This document shows positions 34,747 through 43,794 of a stretch of DNA of 64,000 nt, piece after piece; position 1 is the stretch's first letter; each line of letters begins with the position of its first letter. The notes beneath the pieces were generated by a model. The model did not search any database, was not told where the DNA came from, and was given only the letters and a program-made list of their open reading frames with translations. This stretch comes from Pseudosulfitobacter pseudonitzschiae. Its GTDB lineage: Bacteria; Pseudomonadota; Alphaproteobacteria; Rhodobacterales; Rhodobacteraceae. The position numbers and the translations under genes are program-made. The DNA lies in NCBI RefSeq assembly GCF_900129395.1, contig NZ_FQVP01000011.1, positions 1 to 64,000 of the forward strand, written 5' to 3'.

Positions 34747-35403
34747 CTAGGATGCGGCCGCCTTCAGGCCCGCCATCAGGCTTTGGAAACGCTCGCCTTG
34801 CACCGTCACATGGTCGCGCAGCGCATTGGCCGCGGCGTTGGAATCACCAGAGGTCAGCGCCGCGACAATCGCCTCGTGTTCGGTCAGCGATTGCGCCATC
34901 CGTCCGCGAAAACGCAGTTGCTGCCGGCGGAAGGGGCGCAGCCGTTTTTGCAGTTTCAGGCTTTCCTGCTCCAGAAAGCTGTTGCCCGATTCGCGGTAGA
35001 TCGTGGCATGAAAGCGTTCGTTCTCGGCATAGTACAAATCGCTGTCCTGTGCCTCCGATGCCATCTGACAGCGAATGTTTGCCTCACGCAGTTCTTCCAG
35101 CGCCTCGTTCGACATGCGCCGTGCGGCCAGACGGGCACAGACCGCTTCCAGTTCTGCCATCACTTCGAACATCTCAAGCAGTTCCAGCGGACCGGGCTGG
35201 CGCACGAAGGCGCCCCGTCGCGGGATCAGGGTGACCAGTCCCGAGCTTTCCAGCCGTTGCAACGCCTCGCGCAGCGGGGTGCGGGACACGCCGAACTGTT
35301 CAGCCAGCCGAACCTCGTCCAGCCGGTCTCCGTCGGCAAAGGTGCCGTCAAAGATCATGTGTTCCAGTGAATTGGCGATATTTACGGCGCTGCGTTGTTC
35401 CAT
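34747..35403 (-). CDS. matR: GntR-family (FadR subfamily) regulator, MatR-like
   Basis: This 218-residue GntR regulator has an N-terminal winged helix (VRLAEQFGVSRTPLREALQRLESSGLVTLI) and an all-helical FCD effector domain with a likely metal or carboxylate site (His in ERFHATIYR and TEHEAI). It is divergent from malonyl-CoA decarboxylase and synthetase, the layout of MatR and matAB in Rhizobium, where MatR senses malonate. Matching operators lie before its own gene and before the importer operon. The start MEQRSAVN was chosen. Confidence 0.85.
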   Translation of the reverse strand: MEQRSAVNIANSLEHMIFDGTFADGDRLDEVRLAEQFGVSRTPLREALQRLESSGLVTLIPRRGAFVRQPGPLELLEMFEVMAELEAVCARLAARRMSNEALEELREANIRCQMASEAQDSDLYYAENERFHATIYRESGNSFLEQESLKLQKRLRPFRRQQLRFRGRMAQSLTEHEAIVAALTSGDSNAAANALRDHVTVQGERFQSLMAGLKAAAS

Positions 35404-35450
35404 GCTGAAAAAGCTAGCTTGGCGATTTGAAGCACGCAATAACTATCTTC

Positions 35451-35460
35451 TTGTATACAA
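35451..35460. promoter_or_regulatory. MatR-type operator between matR and matA
   Basis: A second perfect TTGTATACAA, identical to that at 34534-34543, lies 48 bp upstream of the matR start and 5 bp before the -35 element of the matA promoter. It is placed to control both divergent genes. These are the only two exact copies noticed in the window. Confidence 0.78.
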
Positions 35461-35465
35461 AGTGA

Positions 35466-35495
35466 TTGACCTGAAAAACATCATACACCTATGAT
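35466..35495 (+). promoter_or_regulatory. Predicted matAB promoter
   Basis: TTGACC (35466-35471) and TATGAT (35490-35495) are separated by 18 bp, a good sigma-70 match directly downstream of the TTGTATACAA operator. It predicts a leader of about 125 nt before the matA start. Confidence 0.6.
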
Positions 35496-35626
35496 CAACC
35501 CGCCCATGCTTGGCGTTTGTGCCCTCTGACTCGGGACCTGTGCCCGAAAAACAGGCACTTATCCCGCCGCTCCGGCGCGCGGTTCCGGGTAGAGGAGCTG
35601 CGACATCACGCGAAAAGGACTGCAAC

Positions 35627-36880
35627 ATGACGATACTTGCCGACCTGCTTTCCACCATGTTCGAACGCCGGTATCGCACGCCGGGGCAGGGGCGCGCCTC
35701 GGGCCGTCCGGTCGAGGCGTTGATGGCCGACCTGCTGGGCAGCGCGGGCGAAACCTCCGAGCTGGCGCTGGCGCAAGACATACTGGGGCACTACGCCAGC
35801 CTTGACGATGCGGGCAAGCTGGCCTTCCTGCGGCACATGGCGCACGACATGAATATCGACCCGGAAACCGTGCGCTCGGCGCTGGACGCATATGAACAAG
35901 CGCCGTCAAAGCTGAGCTATCGCGCGTTCATGACCGCCGCCGAGCCGCAGCGACAAGAGTTGATTCGCCGTCTGAACCGCGTGCCCGGTGCCACCGGCGC
36001 GCTGGTGCGGATGCGCGCCGACCTGCTGCGGCTGGCGGGCGACGATCCCGAACTGGCCGCGCTGGACCTGGATTTCCGGCATCTCTTTGCCTCGTGGTTC
36101 AACCGGGGTTTCCTGGTGCTGCGCCCGATCAACTGGGAAAGCCCCGCGCATATCCTTGAGAAAATCATCGCCTACGAGGCCGTGCACGCCATTCACAGCT
36201 GGGACGACCTGCGCCGCCGCCTGCAACCGCAGGACCGCCGCTGCTTTGCCTTTTTCCACCCGGCAATGCCGGACGAGCCGCTGATTTTTGTCGAGGTTGC
36301 GCTGACCAAGGGCATCCCCGGCTCGATCCAGACATTGCTGGCCGAGGACCGCGCCGCCATCAATCCCGAGACATGCGACACCGCCGTGTTCTATTCGATC
36401 TCGAATTGCCAGGCCGGGCTGGCCAGCATTTCCTTTGGCAATTCGCTGATCAAACAGGTGGCGGCGGACCTGTCGGGCGAGTTGAAGGGGCTGAAATCCT
36501 TTGTCACCCTGTCGCCGATCCCGCTGCTGACGAAATGGGCCAAGGGCGAAGGCATCGAACTGCCGCAAGAGCCGGACGCGCGCCGCGCGCTGGCCGCGCA
36601 TTACCTGCTGAACGCCAAGGGACGGGGCGATGCGCCCTTTGATCCGGTGGCGCGGTTCCATCTGGGCAACGGTGCACTGGTGCACGCGGTCCATGCCGAT
36701 GCCGATGCCTCGGACAACGGTCAGGCACAATCGGGCGGTGTGATGGTGAATTATCTTTATGATCTCGCGCAAGTCGCGGTAAATCACGAAAACTTTGCGA
36801 CCAAACGTAAAATCGTTGCCAGTTCCGAGGTCACCTCGCTGGCAAAAACAGGCGCCAACGCGATGACTGCGGAAAGGTAA
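35627..36880 (+). CDS. matA: Malonyl-CoA decarboxylase
   Basis: This 417-residue malonyl-CoA decarboxylase (MLYCD family) converts malonyl-CoA to acetyl-CoA and CO2. The SISNCQAGLASISFGNSLIKQV segment and the FVTLSPIPLL block belong to the catalytic GNAT-like domain; the helical N-terminal domain covers roughly residues 1-130. ATG 35627 is preferred over an upstream in-frame ATG at 35510, which lies in the leader. matB begins 3 bp after it, so the two steps of malonate use are co-translated. Confidence 0.94.
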   Translation: MTILADLLSTMFERRYRTPGQGRASGRPVEALMADLLGSAGETSELALAQDILGHYASLDDAGKLAFLRHMAHDMNIDPETVRSALDAYEQAPSKLSYRAFMTAAEPQRQELIRRLNRVPGATGALVRMRADLLRLAGDDPELAALDLDFRHLFASWFNRGFLVLRPINWESPAHILEKIIAYEAVHAIHSWDDLRRRLQPQDRRCFAFFHPAMPDEPLIFVEVALTKGIPGSIQTLLAEDRAAINPETCDTAVFYSISNCQAGLASISFGNSLIKQVAADLSGELKGLKSFVTLSPIPLLTKWAKGEGIELPQEPDARRALAAHYLLNAKGRGDAPFDPVARFHLGNGALVHAVHADADASDNGQAQSGGVMVNYLYDLAQVAVNHENFATKRKIVASSEVTSLAKTGANAMTAER

Positions 36881-36883
36881 GAC

Positions 36884-38401
36884 ATGGCCAACCCTCTTTA
36901 CGACACCCTGTTCGGAGCCCATGCGGGGCGGGATGCACCATTCTTGCACCTGAGCGATGGCAGCACGGTGACCTATGCCGGTTTCCTGGCACAGGCGGCG
37001 CAGATCGCGCATGTGCTGACGGGGTTGGGGGTGCAGCCGGGCGACCGCGTCGCGGTGCAGGTGCACAAATCGCCGCAAGCGCTGGCGCTGTGCGCCGCCT
37101 GCGCGCAGGCCGGTCTGGTGTTCCTGCCGCTGAACACGGCCTATACCACGGACGAGCTGACCTATTTCATTGAAAACAGCGGTGCGGCGCTGGTGGTCTG
37201 CGACGCGGCCAAGACCGGATCGCTGGCGCCGGTGGCCGAAGGGTTGGGGGCCAGGGTGGAAACCCTGAACGCCGACGGCACCGGATCGCTGACCGACAAG
37301 GCGGCGCAGCAATCCGAGCAGTTTGACACGGTCGCCCGCGACGCGGACGACTTGGCGGCGTTTCTGTACACTTCGGGCACCACGGGACGGTCCAAGGGCG
37401 CGATGCTGACGCAGGCGAACCTGTTGTCGAACGCACAGACGCTGGTGAAAGAGTGGCAGTTCACGGCGGACGACGTATTGCTGCACGCGCTGCCGATTTT
37501 CCACACGCACGGGCTGTTCGTCGCCACCAATGTGACACTGGTCGCGGGCGGCAGCATGATCTTTATGCCCGGTTTCGATCTGGAGCAGATCCTGGCCCAG
37601 ATGCCCCGCGCCACGACGATGATGGGCGTGCCCACGTTCTACACCCGTCTGCTGGACGACCCGCGTTTCACCCGCGAGGCCGCAGCACACATGCGGCTGT
37701 TCATCTCGGGATCGGCCCCGCTGCTGGCAGAAACACATGTGCAGTTCGAAGAGCGCACCGGCCAGCGCATTCTGGAACGCTATGGCATGACCGAAACGAA
37801 CATGAACACGTCAAACCCCTATGACGGCGAACGCCGCGCGGGCACCGTGGGCTTTCCGCTGCCGGGGGTCGAACTGAAGATCACCGACCCCGACACCGGC
37901 GCGACCCTGCCGCAGGGCGAGGTCGGCGTGATCGAAGTGCGCGGGCCGAACGTGTTCAAAGGCTATTGGCAGATGCCCGAGAAAACCGCCGCCGAACTGC
38001 GCGACGACGGGTTTTTCATCACCGGCGACCTGGGGCAGATCGACGCCGACGGCTATGTCAGCATCGTGGGCCGCGGCAAGGATCTGATCATTTCGGGCGG
38101 CTACAATATCTATCCCAAAGAGGTCGAGCTGGTGCTGGACGAACAGCCCGGCGTGCTGGAAAGCGCGGTGATCGGCGTGCCGCACCCTGACTTTGGCGAA
38201 ACCGTGGTGGGCGTGCTGGTGCCGCAAAAGGGGCAGAGCCCCGACACCGACGCGATCATGGAGACCATCAAGGGGCCGCTGGCACGCTTCAAACACCCGC
38301 GCCGGTTGGTGGTGATCGACAGCCTGCCGCGCAACACGATGGGCAAGGTGCAAAAGAACGTCCTGCGCGACGCCTACAAGGATATGTTCGCCCCGACCTG
38401 A
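36884..38401 (+). CDS. matB: Malonyl-CoA synthetase
   Basis: MatB ligates malonate to CoA using ATP. The 505-residue ANL-superfamily protein has the P-loop-like TSGTTGRSKGAML motif (about 162-174), RYGMTETNMN, the GFFITGDLG hinge, and a C-terminal catalytic Lys in RNTMGKVQK. Directly downstream of malonyl-CoA decarboxylase, it makes a complete route from malonate to acetyl-CoA. No MatC-type malonate carrier is present, which suggests malonate arises inside the cell. Confidence 0.95.
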   Translation: MANPLYDTLFGAHAGRDAPFLHLSDGSTVTYAGFLAQAAQIAHVLTGLGVQPGDRVAVQVHKSPQALALCAACAQAGLVFLPLNTAYTTDELTYFIENSGAALVVCDAAKTGSLAPVAEGLGARVETLNADGTGSLTDKAAQQSEQFDTVARDADDLAAFLYTSGTTGRSKGAMLTQANLLSNAQTLVKEWQFTADDVLLHALPIFHTHGLFVATNVTLVAGGSMIFMPGFDLEQILAQMPRATTMMGVPTFYTRLLDDPRFTREAAAHMRLFISGSAPLLAETHVQFEERTGQRILERYGMTETNMNTSNPYDGERRAGTVGFPLPGVELKITDPDTGATLPQGEVGVIEVRGPNVFKGYWQMPEKTAAELRDDGFFITGDLGQIDADGYVSIVGRGKDLIISGGYNIYPKEVELVLDEQPGVLESAVIGVPHPDFGETVVGVLVPQKGQSPDTDAIMETIKGPLARFKHPRRLVVIDSLPRNTMGKVQKNVLRDAYKDMFAPT

Positions 38402-38483
38402 TGCAGCGGCAGATCTGTGTCGATCTGCGCGCCGAACTGGCGTAGCAATGGCGCAGCCGTGTTTGCAGCAAGGGACAGCCACC

Positions 38484-39416
38484 ATGACCACAGCCCAACC
38501 AACACCCAAGATTGCCATTCTGGGCGCGGGGCTGATCGGGGCCGCCTGGGCCGCGCTGTTCCAGCATCATGGCGCAGATGTGCGGGTGTGGGACCCGCAT
38601 CCCGATGCGCTGGCCGCCACGCCGAAACGCATGACAAAACCGCTGGCGCAACTGGCCGAAGCGGCCCCTGACGCGGGTCCGCTGGGCAGCGTGACCCTGT
38701 GCGAGACAGTGGCCGAGGCTGTAACCGGTGCCGATCTGGTGCAGGAAAACGCGCCCGAGAACATCCCCGTGAAACACGACCTTTATGCGCAGGTCGAACC
38801 GCTTTTGGCCGATCACGCGGTGCTGGCCTCGTCCACATCGGCGCTGACGTGGTCTGAACTCAGCCCCGGCTTGCAAGACCCCGCACGGCTGATCACGGCC
38901 CACCCGTTCAACCCACCGCATCTGGTGCCGCTGGTCGAAATCTACGGCACCGACGCGGACCGTATCGCACGGGCCGAGGCGCTTTATCGCGGCGCGGGTC
39001 GTGTGCCGGTGCGGCTGAACAAGGACGCAACCGGGCATATCGCCAACCGTCTGGCCTCGGCCCTGTGGCGCGAGGCGGTGTTCATGGTGCAGGACGGCAT
39101 CGCCGATGTCGAAGCGATTGACGCCGCATTGGTCAACGGGCCGGGGCTACGCTGGTCTGTGCTGGGCGCGCATATGGCCTATCACTTGGGCGGCGGGGCA
39201 GGCGGGATGCAAGGCTATCTGGCCCATCTCGGTCCCAGCCAGGAACGCCGCTGGGCTGCTTTGGGGTCGCCCACCCTCAGCCCCGAGGTTCAGGCCGAAC
39301 TGGTCGCCGGGGTCACCCGCGAGGCCGCAGGGCGCGACATTGCGGAACTGGAAGACACCCGCGACAAGGCGCTGATTGCCGCCCTGCGCGCGCGCAAGGA
39401 TGCCCCTCATGTCTGA
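38484..39416 (+). CDS. 3-Hydroxyacyl-CoA dehydrogenase-family oxidoreductase (carnitine dehydrogenase / lambda-crystallin type)
   Basis: This 310-residue NAD-dependent dehydrogenase has a Rossmann GAGLIGAAW at about residues 12-20, the catalytic His in TAHPFNPPHLVPLVE, and a C-terminal helical domain with GPGLRWSVLG and GGAGGM. That pattern fits L-carnitine dehydrogenase and L-gulonate dehydrogenase-like proteins rather than fatty-acid beta-oxidation enzymes. It follows matB by 82 bp and overlaps the next gene. Its hydroxy-acid substrate is unknown. Confidence 0.85.
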   Translation: MTTAQPTPKIAILGAGLIGAAWAALFQHHGADVRVWDPHPDALAATPKRMTKPLAQLAEAAPDAGPLGSVTLCETVAEAVTGADLVQENAPENIPVKHDLYAQVEPLLADHAVLASSTSALTWSELSPGLQDPARLITAHPFNPPHLVPLVEIYGTDADRIARAEALYRGAGRVPVRLNKDATGHIANRLASALWREAVFMVQDGIADVEAIDAALVNGPGLRWSVLGAHMAYHLGGGAGGMQGYLAHLGPSQERRWAALGSPTLSPEVQAELVAGVTREAAGRDIAELEDTRDKALIAALRARKDAPHV

Positions 39417-40098
39417 GACCACACCGCCCCGTATCGCGCTGATCCATGCGCTCGAGGAATCCGTGCTGCCGATCCGCGACGCCTTTGTCCGGCTCTGGCC
39501 GCAGGCGCTGCGGGCCGATCTGCTCGACGCGTCGCTGTCCGCCGATCTGGCCGCTGCGGGCGCGTTGGACGATGCGATGACACAGCGGTTTATCACGCTG
39601 GGCCGTTATGCCGCGCGCGGGACCGGCACCGACGACACCCGCGCCGTCCTGTTCACCTGTTCCGCCTTTGGCCCCGCGATCGACGCGGTGAAAGCGGACC
39701 TGTCGATCCCCGTGATGCGTCCCAACGAGGCCGCCTTTGACGCGGCGCTGGACATCGGATCACGCATCGCGCTGGTGGTCACCTTTGGCCCGTCGCTGCC
39801 CGCGCTCAGCTGCGAGCTTGAGCAGATGGCAGCCCGACGGGGGCAAACCGTCGAAATCACGCCGGTTCTGGCCGACGGCGCGCTGGCCGCGCTCAAGGCA
39901 GGCGACGGCGCAGGCCATGACGCGGCGGTGCGCGCAGCATGCAAGGCGCTGGGGCCGCAGGACGCGGTGGTGCTGGGCCAGTTCAGCCTGGCGCGGGCCG
40001 AAAAACAATTGACCCCGATGCTGGACTGCCCCGTCATCACCACCCCCGACAGCGCCGTGCGCGCCCTGCGCCAGATGTTGGAGGCCGGCCAGTCCTGA
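39409..40098 (+). CDS. Aspartate/glutamate racemase-superfamily protein with one cysteine site
   Basis: This 229-residue protein belongs to the Asp/Glu/hydantoin racemase and maleate isomerase / arylmalonate decarboxylase superfamily. The first active-site Cys is present (LFTCSAFGPAI). The usual second Cys, in an LGC segment, is replaced by Gln in VVLGQFSLARA. Two-base racemisation by the classic mechanism is therefore unlikely; isomerase, lyase or decarboxylase chemistry with one Cys is possible. The start overlaps the upstream gene by 8 bp. Confidence 0.75.
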   Translation: MSETTPPRIALIHALEESVLPIRDAFVRLWPQALRADLLDASLSADLAAAGALDDAMTQRFITLGRYAARGTGTDDTRAVLFTCSAFGPAIDAVKADLSIPVMRPNEAAFDAALDIGSRIALVVTFGPSLPALSCELEQMAARRGQTVEITPVLADGALAALKAGDGAGHDAAVRAACKALGPQDAVVLGQFSLARAEKQLTPMLDCPVITTPDSAVRALRQMLEAGQS

Positions 40099-40446
40099 GC
40101 CGTCACATGGTAAGACCCGCACCTGAAATGTGGCCACATTGCAACGGCTTGACCGGCATCCAAAGATGGCCGGATGTTGCGGCTTGTGGTTGCAGGGCCC
40201 GGCGCTGTTGCGGTCCGGGAACGGCCTGACGTGGCCCCGCAGCACCGCCAAGTGCATGTGTATTATATGTTGTTTCTTTCGCACGGCTTCGAAAGGAACG
40301 CTTTCGTCGGCGGCGATAGATTTAGACAGACACCGGGATCCAGGCTAACAACTCAAGATAGTGTAATTCGAAAAGCCACGCAAAAGTTGTGGCAACACTG
40401 TATCGAGCAAGTATTGTTAGTGATGTAACCGGGACAGGCTCTTTTA
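40099..40446. other. 348-bp gene-free stretch before the sensor kinase
   Basis: No convincing reading frame, RNA gene or repeat is visible. A small hairpin, CGAAAG-gaacg-CTTTCG, lies at 40290-40306, and A+T-rich runs (TATTATATG near 40261, GTAATTCGAAAAG near 40361) may belong to the promoter of the kinase gene. It marks the break between the malonate operon and the signalling island. Confidence 0.5.
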
Positions 40447-43400
40447 GTGCGCAAGCTTGATGTTTTTCTTATCGCTCTCTTCATACTGATCACGATCAGT
40501 ATGGCAATGCTGCGCTATCAAACATCGCAAACGGCGGCTCAACAAGAATTCGTGCGCCTGTCACTGGACGGGACCGAAGCACTGGACACACGGTTCGACA
40601 GCTATTTGCACAGCCTGACTGGCGTTGCCGCGTTTATCGTCGCCTCTGACAACGTCACGAGGCAAGAGTTCGATTCATACGTCAAATCCCTGAAAGTCGA
40701 AGACTATCTGCCCGGGGTTCTGGGCATGGGCCTGATCGAGGCTGTGCCCGCAACGGACATGGAAAGCTTTATGGCGCTGCATGCAGAGCCAGGGCTCGAG
40801 CCATTTGAAATACATCCGAAGGTCGATACCGATGAACATCTGATCATCAGTCACATCTCACCACTGGAACGCAACCGCGACGCCCTGGGGCTGGATTTGC
40901 GCTTTGAAGAGGCGCGGACCGAGGCGCTGGAAAATTCGCGCGCGACGGGCAAGCCGCAGATGACCCGCCGGATCACGCTGGTCCAGGACGAAATGGAGCA
41001 GGCGGGTTTCCTGCTGGTGCTGCCGGTTGCGATGCCCCAAAAGGCGGGCTGGTCGAAAGACCTGTGGGTCTATGTGCCTTTTGTCGGGCCGGATATCCTG
41101 GCTGATCTGACCCCCAGCCAGGGCAAAAGCTACGAAATCTCGGTCTATGACGGCGAGACGACCGATCCTGAAAACCTGATCTTTGACACCGACCCCGATC
41201 GTAAAAACGCGGGCGCGTTTTCCACCGTTCTCACCACCTCGAACCTGGGGCGGGCCTGGACCGTGGTCTACCGCAGCACTCCGGCCTATGACGCGCTGTT
41301 CAAGAAATACGCGCACATTCTGATCCTGATCGCGGGCACGCTGCTGACCTTCATGCTGTATGTCGCCTTGCGCAGCACGCGCATCCGCAGCGAAGCCATG
41401 GCCGAAGTGGCCGAAATGCGCGCCCGCAAGCTGAACGCGCAGGAGGCCGAGAAAAGCTCGATCCTTGAAAACGCCGTGTCAGCGGTGTTTGTCCTGGATG
41501 GCGACGGCAGGGTGCTGTCCGCGAACCAGGCCGCGCTTGACATGTTCGGCCACGATTCATCCGAACTGCCCGCGCGCGCGTTCGACACACTGGTGCAAAC
41601 GGTTGAGCAAGCCGAGCCCGGAGACCGTCACAACGCAATCGGCCAGACCAAGGACGGCAGACGCCTGTTGCTGGATGTGCAGCGCAACGACTGGCTGTCG
41701 TTCGACGATGAACTGCGCAGGACGATCATCATCCACGACCTGACCGAAGAAATCCGCACCCAGGACGAATTGAAAAACACCAAGACATTGTACGACCTTG
41801 CCCTGCAAGGTGCGCAGATCGGGGTGTTTGACGTGGATCTGACCACTGGCACCTCGGACGTGTCCGACACATGGTGCCGGATCATGGGCATCGAGCCAAA
41901 CACACAGTCCATGGATACCCAGACCATGGACACCCAAAGCCTGTTCATGGAACGGATTCACCCCGAAGACCGTCAGATTCTGATCAACGCCGATGTCGCC
42001 TGTATGCGTGGCGAGACCGAACGCTCGATCGCGGAATACCGTATCCGGTTCGACACCCCCGACGGCGTTGTCTGGCGCTGGATGAAATCCGACGCCATCG
42101 TGGTGGAGCGGGATGAAAACGGCAGGGCAACGCGGCTGATCGGCACCCAGACCGACGTCACCAATCTGCGCCATTCGCGCAACGCGCTGGAAGCCAGCGA
42201 GAAACGATTCCGCAAGGTGATCAGCGTTGCCCCCGTGAGTATGGTCATGATGGATGACCAGAGCAACATCACCGGCGTGAACAATGCCTTTTGCACGGTC
42301 AGCGGTTATTCCGAGGACGAACTGATGGCGCCGATGCGCATGGCGGACCTGATCCCGCCCGATGGGCGTGGTCCGATCTACAAGGCCGTGGCCGAAATGG
42401 TCGCCGCGGGCGCCGAACTGTACGAAGGCGAACATGAGGTCCTGCATTCAAGCGGCGAACTGCGCTGGTGTTATTTCCGCGTCAGCTGGGTCTATGACAA
42501 GAACGAAGGCCGCTATTTCTATGTGGCGCAGGTTCTGGACATCACCGACCAGAAGAAGGTCGAGCATATGAAAAACGAATTCGTGGCCACGGTCAGCCAC
42601 GAATTGCGCACGCCGCTGACCTCGATCAAGGGCGCGCTCGGGCTGATCCGTGCGACCGGCGGCGACGACATGCCCCCCGCCACGCAGCGGCTGATGGACA
42701 TCGCCACCACGAACGTCGACCGGCTGACCTCGATCGTCAACGACATCCTGGACCTTGAAAAGATCTCGTCGGGCGAGGTCACGTTCAACTTTGAAAATGT
42801 CGATATGGGCGGACTGATCCGCGACACCGTTGACGAATTGTCGCCTTATATCAGAACCCATCTCGCCACCGTTGAGATTGACCTGCCCGAGGTCCCGCTT
42901 GAGGTCTTTGCCGATCCCGGACGGACGAAACAGGTTCTGGTCAACCTGTTGTCGAACGCCTGCAAATACTCGCCCGACAACAGCGCCGTGCGGATCAAGG
43001 CCGAAAGGCTGGGCGGCGTGGGCATCGTCTATATCCAGAACGAAGGCCCCGGCATCCCCGAGCATTTCCGTGTGCGCATCTTCAAGGCGTTCTCGCAGGC
43101 CGACAGTTCGGACACGCGCGCCAAGGGCGGCACCGGTCTGGGCCTGAACATCACCCGCCAGATCGTAAAGCGTCATGGCGGCGAGATCGGATTTGAAAGC
43201 ATTCCCAATCGCGTGACCGTGTTCTGGTTCACCTGCCCGCTGGCGGAAACCAAAGCGCTTTTGCCGCCCCCGGATGCGATAAAACCATCGGAAAACCGCG
43301 AACGGCTGAAAGTGCTGCATCTCGAAGACGATCTGGATTTTGCCGAAGTCATCCACTCGGGCCTGACCCCGGTGGCCGATGTCTCTCATGCCAAGAATCT

Positions 43401-43653
43401 CGCAGAGGCCCGCAAACGTCTGAAACACAACGATTACGATGTGATCGTTCTGGACTGGACGCTTCCCGACGGGGACGCGTCAGAGTTGCTGGACGAAGTT
43501 TACGAGTCGGGCAAGAATATTCGAATCGTGGCATTGTCTGCGGATGGCAGCCGCCGCGCCGATCAACGGCTGTCTGCAAATCTTGTCAAATCGCGCACGG
43601 ATCTGGCCGGAATCTCGGCAAGTGTGCTGGGTCTCGAGGCTCAGGCGTCATAG
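40447..43653 (+). CDS. CHASE-PAS hybrid sensor histidine kinase
   Basis: This 1068-residue membrane kinase starts with GTG. An N-terminal membrane helix (about 5-22) and a second near 288-307 enclose a periplasmic CHASE sensor domain. Then come about three PAS domains (roughly 340-705), a HisKA domain with phospho-His718 (VSHELRTP), a HATPase domain (NACKYSPD; GTGLGLNI) and a C-terminal receiver with phospho-Asp1003 (VIVLDWTLP). A short MDTQ tandem repeat occurs in the second PAS. It heads a run of six phosphorelay genes. The ligand is unknown. Confidence 0.93.
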   Translation: MRKLDVFLIALFILITISMAMLRYQTSQTAAQQEFVRLSLDGTEALDTRFDSYLHSLTGVAAFIVASDNVTRQEFDSYVKSLKVEDYLPGVLGMGLIEAVPATDMESFMALHAEPGLEPFEIHPKVDTDEHLIISHISPLERNRDALGLDLRFEEARTEALENSRATGKPQMTRRITLVQDEMEQAGFLLVLPVAMPQKAGWSKDLWVYVPFVGPDILADLTPSQGKSYEISVYDGETTDPENLIFDTDPDRKNAGAFSTVLTTSNLGRAWTVVYRSTPAYDALFKKYAHILILIAGTLLTFMLYVALRSTRIRSEAMAEVAEMRARKLNAQEAEKSSILENAVSAVFVLDGDGRVLSANQAALDMFGHDSSELPARAFDTLVQTVEQAEPGDRHNAIGQTKDGRRLLLDVQRNDWLSFDDELRRTIIIHDLTEEIRTQDELKNTKTLYDLALQGAQIGVFDVDLTTGTSDVSDTWCRIMGIEPNTQSMDTQTMDTQSLFMERIHPEDRQILINADVACMRGETERSIAEYRIRFDTPDGVVWRWMKSDAIVVERDENGRATRLIGTQTDVTNLRHSRNALEASEKRFRKVISVAPVSMVMMDDQSNITGVNNAFCTVSGYSEDELMAPMRMADLIPPDGRGPIYKAVAEMVAAGAELYEGEHEVLHSSGELRWCYFRVSWVYDKNEGRYFYVAQVLDITDQKKVEHMKNEFVATVSHELRTPLTSIKGALGLIRATGGDDMPPATQRLMDIATTNVDRLTSIVNDILDLEKISSGEVTFNFENVDMGGLIRDTVDELSPYIRTHLATVEIDLPEVPLEVFADPGRTKQVLVNLLSNACKYSPDNSAVRIKAERLGGVGIVYIQNEGPGIPEHFRVRIFKAFSQADSSDTRAKGGTGLGLNITRQIVKRHGGEIGFESIPNRVTVFWFTCPLAETKALLPPPDAIKPSENRERLKVLHLEDDLDFAEVIHSGLTPVADVSHAKNLAEARKRLKHNDYDVIVLDWTLPDGDASELLDEVYESGKNIRIVALSADGSRRADQRLSANLVKSRTDLAGISASVLGLEAQAS

Positions 43654-43794
43654 CACAACCCAATCGGCGACACCCTGATAGACCAAGCTTGCCCTATTTT
43701 TGCCAATTTGGACTGTAATAAATGACACATCCGCAAAACGACCGGCGGGTTTGTAAGAACATGACGCGTTTATGCCGAGTGTTTCGGTTCAGGG

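Noticed and set aside
41900-41945. MDTQ tandem repeat as a frameshift or assembly error in the hybrid kinase
   Set aside because: The frame continues normally through intact PAS, kinase and receiver motifs; it is a short in-frame duplication in a loop.
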